Shown piece after piece: positions 57,765 to 64,000 of a stretch of DNA of 64,000 nucleotides (positions are counted from its first letter, which is position 1; each line of letters begins with the position of its first letter). This DNA comes from Brachyspira pilosicoli (GTDB taxonomy: Bacteria; Spirochaetota; Brachyspiria; Brachyspirales; Brachyspiraceae). Position numbers and translations under genes: made by a program. The stretch is from positions 124,001 to 188,000 of the forward strand of contig NZ_JAWLPU010000004.1 in NCBI RefSeq assembly GCF_036997485.1. Reading direction: 5' to 3'. The notes under the pieces are model-generated. The model saw nothing but the letters and a program-made list of their open reading frames with translations, was not told where the DNA came from and did no database searches.

Positions 57765-58856
57765 ATGAAAAAGTTAACATTTATTTTATTTTTATTTAGT
57801 CTGTGCTTATACAGTCAAAATAATAATAAAAGCAAAGTTTCTGAAAAATTAATAGATTATGTAAATGAAGGCAATATTAAAGAAGCTGAAAATATTCTTA
57901 AAAAATATAATGATTATGTAAATAATCGTAATTATGAGGGATTTACATTGTTATCTCTTGCGGTTATGGATAATAATATAGAAATGGCTGAGCTTCTTTT
58001 GAAATATAAAGCAGATGTTAATGCTACAGTATATCTTACAGATAGTGTATTAATACTTGCTATTGATAATAATAATATGGAAATGGTTAAACTTCTTTTA
58101 AGTTATGGTGCGGATATTAATTATAAAGGATTTAGAGGAAGAACTGCATTATTTTCTGCTTTAGAACATGATAGAAAAGAAAATATTGAAATGGTCAAAC
58201 TGTTAATAAAAAATAAAGCAGATGTTAATATAGCTTATGACGGAGATGATGAAAACGAAGAAACACCTTTAATGTATGCTGCTATGAAAGGCTATAAAGA
58301 AACTGTAAAAATATTAATTGAAAATAAAGCTGATATAAATAAAAGAAACAGAAATAATGCAAATGCTTTGATTTATGCTTATATGTATGGACATGAGGAT
58401 ATAGCAGATATTTTACTTCAAAATGGTTCTGATTCTTTGGATAAAAGTTTGAAAGTTTGTGATATTAATCAAGAAACTTTGCTTAGTTATAGTGTTCCAT
58501 TGATAACTGCAGTAAATTATTCTACCAATGAAGTTTTTTTACAGAAGTTAATTGATAATAGTGCTGATGTAGATTATAAAACTTATGACAACAAAACTGC
58601 ATTGATAGAAGCAGCTTCTTATAATAATATTAATGCTGTAAAAGTGCTTCTTAAAAATAATGCTCAAGTTAATGTTCAAAATAAGTACGGTATGACAGCA
58701 TTGATGTGGGCTTGTCATATCGGAAATTTAGAAATGACAAAAATGCTTTTAGATGCTGGTGCTGATAAAAATATCAAAGACGGTAAGTATGATGCATTAT
58801 ATTATGCAAGAGAATATGGAAAAAATGAAGAGATAATCAAATTACTCACAAAATAG
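57765..58856 (+). CDS. Exported ankyrin-repeat protein
   Basis: 363 residues. Signal peptide MKKLTFILFLFSLCLYSQ, then about eight ankyrin repeats to the C-terminus (EGFTLLSLAVMDNNIEMAEL, YGMTALMWACHIGNLEMTK and similar, with LLLxxxADVN ends). Same general type as the gene at 38383, but the sequence is diverged. AGAGG precedes the ATG. A strong terminator follows. Confidence 0.85.
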   Translation: MKKLTFILFLFSLCLYSQNNNKSKVSEKLIDYVNEGNIKEAENILKKYNDYVNNRNYEGFTLLSLAVMDNNIEMAELLLKYKADVNATVYLTDSVLILAIDNNNMEMVKLLLSYGADINYKGFRGRTALFSALEHDRKENIEMVKLLIKNKADVNIAYDGDDENEETPLMYAAMKGYKETVKILIENKADINKRNRNNANALIYAYMYGHEDIADILLQNGSDSLDKSLKVCDINQETLLSYSVPLITAVNYSTNEVFLQKLIDNSADVDYKTYDNKTALIEAASYNNINAVKVLLKNNAQVNVQNKYGMTALMWACHIGNLEMTKMLLDAGADKNIKDGKYDALYYAREYGKNEEIIKLLTK

Positions 58857-58869
58857 TTATAGCCTTTAT

Positions 58870-58903
58870 AAAAAGTGTATGCATTATATGTATGCACTTT
58901 TTT
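58870..58903 (+). terminator. Terminator of the ankyrin gene
   Basis: 15-bp stem AAAAAGTGTATGCAT / ATGTATGCACTTTTT (two G-U pairs) with a three-base loop and a T tail. It is nearly the same as the hairpin at 60968-61000. Confidence 0.9.
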
Positions 58904-58918
58904 ATTAAAATTTTCTAA

Positions 58919-58947
58919 TTGAAAATTTAATTATTCTAATTTATAAT
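58919..58947 (+). promoter_or_regulatory. Promoter of the first large lipoprotein gene (duplicated segment, copy 1)
   Basis: TTGAAA (58919-58924), 17-bp spacer, TATAAT (58942-58947). The segment from the preceding terminator to about 58965 is nearly identical to that at 60968-61066. Confidence 0.8.
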
Positions 58948-58979
58948 GCGAAAACTACAATACATGTGTGGGGTACTAT

Positions 58980-60950
58980 ATGAAAAATATTATTCCTATA
59001 ATTACAGCATTTATTTTAATGATTGTTGTAATTTCCTGCGGCAATGTTAACAAAGAAACACAACAAGATACTCAAACTGATCAAACATCACAAAACAACA
59101 ATACACAATCTCAAAATATTCAAACTAATGCTTCACAAACAAATAATCAAAAAGAATTCTTTGATATGAAATATGTTTATAAAGGCATTAGAGCAGATAA
59201 AACTAAATTTGATGAAAAGCTTAAAAAATTAAGAGAAAATAATGAATATGCAAAAAGGAATTTTAGTTTTCTTAATAGGAAATTTGCAAATGATGATGAA
59301 AGAAAAAAATGTTCTATAGAGTTTATATCAAATGTTAATTATGCTGCATTAGATCTGGAATTCTTAATAAGCTGGGGTAATTGGGGTATATATAGTGAAG
59401 TTACAGATTATTATGCTGTTGGATATTTATATGTTGATCAAAATTTAGCATTAAAAAAAGCAAGAGAAGAATTATTAAAATTAAATAAAAAAGATGCTGA
59501 TGTTTATTTAGCCTTATTCTTATCTCATTTTGCTTGCGATTCGCTTTATTATTTTGAAGAAGAGAAAAAATATTTAACAGAATGGAAAAAATCAGGCGGA
59601 AGTAATATTGCTATGATGATGAGAGAAAATGATAATGAGAATACTTATATACAAAAGATGAATTTAATTAATTATATAATAGAAGCTCCTGATTCTTTAA
59701 GAGCAGAAAAATTAGTTGCTGATGCTTATAAAGATAATTTCTATAAGTACATTGTAAAAGATAATGGATATATAGATTTATTCAATGAAAATAATTATTC
59801 TTTAACTTCAATTGAATTAGAAGGTACAGCCCGTTTATCTTCAGTAGAAATAGCAGAAGAAATAGGCAATACAAATATAATGAACAAATATATAAAAACT
59901 TATATAAATAATAGATTAGCTAATGATGATACACAAGACTATTTAGAATATTATCAAAATTATTACAATATTAATGCTGTTTATTGTTATGACGGTTGGA
60001 ATAACCTTAATTTACTTGAGTTTAAAAAGAATACATTTTTAATTGAAAGCACTATGAAAGGATTAGTAAATATGCATTATTATAATCCTGATTTTATAAA
60101 AGATAATTTATATGCTTCATTTAAAGAAATAAAAACTTATAATTTCAGACTTGGAGATATAGATAAAGTAAAATCTGCTAAAATTAATTCAATTTCTACA
60201 AATGATTTGAAAGATTATACTAAAGATTCCAAATTTGTAGATTCAGGCACCTTTAATATAAAACAATATTCATCTTATATAGCTAACAACATGTATTATC
60301 CTTTGCATAGCGTATCTTTCTTCTTATGTGATATCAATAATGACGGCAAAGAAGAATTAATGCTTTCAGGCGAATATACAAGTTCTGCAGGAAGAGGCGG
60401 TATAGCACATTATACTTTACTTTTAAAAGATAATTTGGAAGTAGATTTTGATTCAGAAATAGGACAGTTTATTAATTATCGTAGTTTCCAAGATTTGGGA
60501 TGTACTCAAAAAATATACACAGAAAATGGCAAAAATAAAATGATTTTATTGGATACTCTTAATAATAAAGCATATGATATATTTATTGATAATAATGAAA
60601 TAAAGAATGCAGAAGTTTTTGATTATATTACATATAGTTATCAGCCAAAATTGGAGTGGAAAGGAAGCATACTTAATGGAGTACCTGAAGGAGCTTTAAA
60701 AACTGATGCCAGCTTTGATATGTCTAAAGCAGAGAATGCATCAGACAAAGCAATAGTATCAGACAGAACTTTAAGAGTAGCTGACAAACTTATAAGTGAT
60801 GCATATTTTGCTAAAAAGGCTACTTTAGACAAACAAGGCCAGGAAGAATTCTTGGAGAAAAGAAGAGCAGAAATAAAAGCTATTCAGGAAGCGAAAGGAG
60901 ATATTAAAGCAATAGAAGCTGAAATGCTTAAAATTTTGAATATACAATAA
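58980..60950 (+). CDS. Large lipoprotein of unknown function
   Basis: 656 residues from the ATG at 58980; the in-frame GTG at 58968 is rejected because it lies over the GTGGGG that may serve as ribosome site. Signal peptide (KNIIPIITAFILMIVVISC) with lipidated Cys, then a linker of Gln, Asn and Thr (about residues 25-55), and a globular region. The segment YPLHSVSFFLCDINNDGKEE (about residue 435) resembles a VCBS/FG-GAP or calcium-binding DxNxDG loop. The C-terminus is helical and charged. No family recognised. Confidence 0.7.
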   Translation: MKNIIPIITAFILMIVVISCGNVNKETQQDTQTDQTSQNNNTQSQNIQTNASQTNNQKEFFDMKYVYKGIRADKTKFDEKLKKLRENNEYAKRNFSFLNRKFANDDERKKCSIEFISNVNYAALDLEFLISWGNWGIYSEVTDYYAVGYLYVDQNLALKKAREELLKLNKKDADVYLALFLSHFACDSLYYFEEEKKYLTEWKKSGGSNIAMMMRENDNENTYIQKMNLINYIIEAPDSLRAEKLVADAYKDNFYKYIVKDNGYIDLFNENNYSLTSIELEGTARLSSVEIAEEIGNTNIMNKYIKTYINNRLANDDTQDYLEYYQNYYNINAVYCYDGWNNLNLLEFKKNTFLIESTMKGLVNMHYYNPDFIKDNLYASFKEIKTYNFRLGDIDKVKSAKINSISTNDLKDYTKDSKFVDSGTFNIKQYSSYIANNMYYPLHSVSFFLCDINNDGKEELMLSGEYTSSAGRGGIAHYTLLLKDNLEVDFDSEIGQFINYRSFQDLGCTQKIYTENGKNKMILLDTLNNKAYDIFIDNNEIKNAEVFDYITYSYQPKLEWKGSILNGVPEGALKTDASFDMSKAENASDKAIVSDRTLRVADKLISDAYFAKKATLDKQGQEEFLEKRRAEIKAIQEAKGDIKAIEAEMLKILNIQ

Positions 60951-60967
60951 TTTTTAATAGTTTCAAT

Positions 60968-61000
60968 AAAAGTGCTTGCATTATATATGTATGCACTTTT
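60968..61000 (+). terminator. Terminator of the first large lipoprotein gene
   Basis: Stem AAAAGTGCTTGCAT / ATGTATGCACTTTT with one mismatch and a T tail; nearly the same as the hairpin at 58870-58903. Confidence 0.85.
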
Positions 61001-61017
61001 TTATTAAAATTTTCTAA

Positions 61018-61046
61018 TTGAAAATTTAATTATTCTAATTTATAAT
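61018..61046 (+). promoter_or_regulatory. Promoter of the second lipoprotein gene (duplicated segment, copy 2)
   Basis: TTGAAA (61018-61023), 17-bp spacer, TATAAT (61041-61046), same sequence as at 58919-58947. Confidence 0.8.
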
Positions 61047-61078
61047 GCGAAAACTACAATACATACTAGGGCTAAAAT

Positions 61079-62551
61079 ATGAAAAAACTTATTATTGCAA
61101 TACTTACTTTAACAATAATCTCCTGTAGCGGCGGTAACAAAGAAGCAAATCAATCAGAACAAAATACTCAAACTAATCAAACAAATGAAATTATACCAGC
61201 CACAAAAATACTATCACAGGCAGATGCGGCATTTTTAGATAAGGTAAAAAATAAAATAATTATAAGCGGCAGAGCTAAATATACTTTCAAAGATAATGGC
61301 GATATAGACTATGTATTTGATACTGGAAATTATAGAGAAGATAAAAATTATATATTTGAATCTTCTTTAGACGGCACTAATGCTTATTATTATGAACTTT
61401 ATAATATACAGGATAGATACGAAAAAGGACCAAGTAATATTGCTACAAATTATAAAGGCTTCTCTGTAAAAAATGGAATTCTTTATGAAGATAATTATAT
61501 GGGATATGAAAGCGACCCTATTGAAACTATAATTACTAAATGGGAAAGAGAAAATTATTATTCTAATTATTATTATAGAGAAGTAAAAGAAAATCCTAAT
61601 TTTGATAATTTCCCTTATGAGAATAAAGCAGATGTAACTTTTGATAAATATAATGAAAGACAAGAAGGTATATTAATAGAAGAATCAGATTATAAGTCAG
61701 AAGAAATAGGGGATATTAATAATTATAATTTTGACGGTATATATTCAAACAATAATTCTTTTATTGAGCTTAAGAAAAATGATGACAGCAGTTTTTATTT
61801 ATATGCTATTAACATAATTACAAATGAAAATGGAGATGTAGTAACTAATATTCAAAGCACAGATACAAGCAAAATGATATTAGAAGAAAATCAATATGTT
61901 GAACCTTATTGTGCTATAGGTTCTTATACTTTAGATTATGAAGAGATTGTGGGGGCTGATGGCGGTTATATTATATCAATTCAGCCTATAAATGCTAATA
62001 CTATTATGGTAACAGAGCCTAACGGAAGCTACGGATTTACTGGTATATATAAAAAATCTCCTGAACAAATAGATTCTAATGATAAAAACACTAAAGAAAA
62101 AGCATATTATAATGCATGCAAATGGTATGCTCAAAATTATGATGAAATAAATGAAGCTTTCCAAAAGATAGTGGAGTTTAATTTTGAAAATGGCGGATAT
62201 TATGAAGTTAATATGGGCAATGCTAATGATTATATATCTAAATTTAGAGAATCAGGATATTTTTCTGATAACTATATTAAAAATTTAGAAAATAGTTTTG
62301 AAGAAATAAAAAATAATTTAGAAGAAAATAAACAAAATGACGGGGCTACAGAAGGTATGGATGCTGACTGGTTTTTGGCAACTCAAGAGATTGATTATTA
62401 TCTTGATATTATAAATAATCAAATGAAACTTGATGATATAACAATTTATTCTGATAATGATAATGTTTTATGCATTAGTAATGAGAATATGGGAAAGTTT
62501 TTAATTTTGCAAGTAAAAAAATATGGCGATGAATGGCTTATTGAAAAATAG
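61079..62551 (+). CDS. Lipoprotein of unknown function
   Basis: 490 residues. Signal peptide MKKLIIAILTLTIISC with lipidated Cys16, then a Gln/Asn/Thr linker (NQSEQNTQTNQTN), like that of the preceding gene. The rest is acidic and rich in Tyr and Asn, with KADVTFDKYNERQEGI, SFIELKKNDDSSFYLYAI and a lysozyme-inhibitor-like region TGIYKKSPEQIDSND (weak). The C-terminus (about 340-490) is helical. I do not recognise a family. The terminator-promoter segment is shared with the preceding gene, but the coding regions are not obviously similar beyond the N-terminus. Confidence 0.7.
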   Translation: MKKLIIAILTLTIISCSGGNKEANQSEQNTQTNQTNEIIPATKILSQADAAFLDKVKNKIIISGRAKYTFKDNGDIDYVFDTGNYREDKNYIFESSLDGTNAYYYELYNIQDRYEKGPSNIATNYKGFSVKNGILYEDNYMGYESDPIETIITKWERENYYSNYYYREVKENPNFDNFPYENKADVTFDKYNERQEGILIEESDYKSEEIGDINNYNFDGIYSNNNSFIELKKNDDSSFYLYAINIITNENGDVVTNIQSTDTSKMILEENQYVEPYCAIGSYTLDYEEIVGADGGYIISIQPINANTIMVTEPNGSYGFTGIYKKSPEQIDSNDKNTKEKAYYNACKWYAQNYDEINEAFQKIVEFNFENGGYYEVNMGNANDYISKFRESGYFSDNYIKNLENSFEEIKNNLEENKQNDGATEGMDADWFLATQEIDYYLDIINNQMKLDDITIYSDNDNVLCISNENMGKFLILQVKKYGDEWLIEK

Positions 62552-62836
62552 TAATTTCTAAATAAACAATTACACTAATATTTTTATCACACAATTCTTA
62601 GTAAAAATATTTATTGTAATATATTTAAAATAATTCAATATTTATAAATAGTGTATCAATTTAGTAAAAAATTATAAAATATAACTTGAAAAATCATATT
62701 TGTAATGTAAAATGAAAACGTATGTAATTTATTAGTTTATAATTTATGTTTAATTTATTAGATTATATTCTTTTAAAAAATGCCTGTTTTATTGTTTCAA
62801 GAAATCATCGAAAATATACTTTCGGTTTATGTTTTT

Positions 62837-64000
62837 ATGAAAAAGAATTTTAATAAAAGATTATGTTTAATATTTGTTTTATTAATTATTGTAATAGTTT
62901 TTATTATATCTTGTGAAAAGTTTAATATATTAGGTACAACTTATATACCGCCTGAAACAGATTTTAGATTGCCAGAAGAAACAATACCCAGTCATATTGA
63001 TGTAAAACCAGTGCCTGCTAAAGACGGTGAAGTTTTCGGAGGTTTTAGTAAAAAATTCAAATATAAAGGTAAATGGTATATATTAGCTGACCGTATGTAT
63101 AATTATGACCCTAAAAGCAAAACATTGAATAAAATAGCTATTAATGTAATTTTAGAAATAGACAATAATGCCAATATAAATGTATATGCCAAAAATGTTT
63201 ATGATGATATTTTTGATAGATTAAAATATAATATATCAGTAATAGAAAATGATAAAGTTATATATGAGCCTAATAGTTATGGAAAATATTCAATAAGCAA
63301 TATTTCACCAAGTACTGGAAAAATTATTCATTCTATAGTATATGATAACATATATTATACATCATCAGATTTAATTAATTGGCAGACAAATGGTTCTGAT
63401 AATAATATACGATATAAAATGCCATATCCAAACCCTTTTAATTTTGATGAAAGTTTTCAAGGCGGATATGGAATGTATGTATCTCGTTTTTTTCAATTTA
63501 AAGATTATATATATTTAATTGGACTAATAGAAACTTTTTATGAACAGAATCCTTCAGGAACAAGACCTGTTGAGGCGGGCTCATTTACTATAAGCAAAGA
63601 TTATTATTATAGAATACATAAAAGCAAAGATACTTCAGTGGGGGCTAATTGGGAGAAAATAGATAGTACTCCTTGGGGTGCTAGAAGCATGAAATTTGTT
63701 ATTGGCGATTTTGATGTTAAAATTGATAAAGATAAAATATATTTTTCAAAAGGATATAGAGAATATTATGAATATAACTCTTCTGATAATAAATGGGCTG
63801 TAAAATATGAAAGCTTTAAGTATGACAATAGAATATGGTCAAGTACGGATGGAGTAAATTGGAATTTAGAGTATGATGAATATGCTTTTTATAAAGCTAC
63901 TAATGTTGATGATAGTGATTTTAAAGGATTAGACAGATATTTACAAAACAGAATAAAAACTCCAGAAGAGCCTAATTGGGTAAAAGCGGATAACGGCATA
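62837..64000 (+). CDS. Partial lipoprotein running off the right edge
   Basis: Open frame from the ATG at 62837 to the window end (388 codons) without a stop. The signal peptide (LCLIFVLLIIVIVFIISC) gives a lipidated Cys near residue 34. The chain is rich in Tyr, Asn and Asp, with repeated Trp-containing strands such as WSSTDGVNWNLEY and INWQTNGSDNN, and KVIYEPNSYGKYSISNI, suggesting a BNR/sialidase-like or other beta-propeller fold. The C-terminus lies outside the window. It is the third consecutive lipoprotein gene. Confidence 0.7.
   Translation, partial: MKKNFNKRLCLIFVLLIIVIVFIISCEKFNILGTTYIPPETDFRLPEETIPSHIDVKPVPAKDGEVFGGFSKKFKYKGKWYILADRMYNYDPKSKTLNKIAINVILEIDNNANINVYAKNVYDDIFDRLKYNISVIENDKVIYEPNSYGKYSISNISPSTGKIIHSIVYDNIYYTSSDLINWQTNGSDNNIRYKMPYPNPFNFDESFQGGYGMYVSRFFQFKDYIYLIGLIETFYEQNPSGTRPVEAGSFTISKDYYYRIHKSKDTSVGANWEKIDSTPWGARSMKFVIGDFDVKIDKDKIYFSKGYREYYEYNSSDNKWAVKYESFKYDNRIWSSTDGVNWNLEYDEYAFYKATNVDDSDFKGLDRYLQNRIKTPEEPNWVKADNGI

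Overview
The window is AT-rich DNA (GC roughly in the high twenties percent) and looks like a chromosomal segment of an anaerobic spirochaete, most likely Brachyspira. Grounds for this: very A/T-biased codon use, many lipoproteins with spirochaete-style lipoboxes, ankyrin-repeat and TPR-repeat proteins, a CEPC-type thioredoxin, and scattered housekeeping genes without the operon partners seen in other phyla. The genus is inferred from overall gene character, not from a marker search. No phage, integrase, transposase, CRISPR array or rRNA operon is visible.

Layout. 1-5.1 kb: a partial lipoprotein, rpsU with two methionine tRNAs (initiator and elongator) on the minus strand, then divergent frr-uppS-cdsA and an MltD-type transglycosylase with LysM domains. 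5.3-12.8 kb: thioredoxin, YajQ, glycogen synthase, a zinc alcohol dehydrogenase, then a plus-strand run manA, mlaF-like ATPase, mlaD-like MCE protein and an inositol-monophosphatase-family enzyme. 12.9-18.4 kb: a solitary F1 ATP synthase beta gene, a large chemoreceptor and an OmpA-family protein. 18.4-22.7 kb (minus): an outer-membrane-type protein, a DUF2147 protein, a phytoene-desaturase-like flavoprotein and a flavodoxin-like protein. 22.7-29 kb: ilvD, a BASS-family transporter, a glycerol-dehydrogenase-like enzyme, a nitroreductase, a degenerate Fpg/Nei-like protein and ssb. 29-38 kb: tmk, mraY, an SDR, an SGNH hydrolase, leuS, a PepSY-like protein with a striking promoter, and tilS. 38-43 kb: two ankyrin proteins and a 14-repeat TPR protein. 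43-56 kb: OppA, pgi, dcd, RluA, secreted/lipoproteins, an FMN-binding protein, ComEC without its nuclease domain, TetR, FecR and PBP1C. 56-64 kb: a membrane protein, a third ankyrin protein and three lipoproteins, the last running off the window.

The signals best worth following lie between genes. (1) A two-module dispersed element (modules A and B) occurs at four intergenic sites, with hairpins whose stems change in a compensatory way between copies and a conserved B loop. (2) A second dispersed element of about 210 bp occurs twice in opposite orientation: four GC-rich blocks keep both sequence and spacing while the AT linkers have diverged. (3) The PepSY-like gene has three TTGTAAA repeats at an exact 11-bp period directly upstream of the -35 box, plus an inverted pair of the same word in the 5' leader. 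(4) The two neighbouring large lipoprotein genes share a near-identical terminator-promoter segment. Protein-level oddities include an Fpg-like protein lacking the catalytic proline and zinc finger, an iron-type alcohol dehydrogenase with Asp-to-Asn at the first metal ligand, and atpD without other ATP synthase genes.
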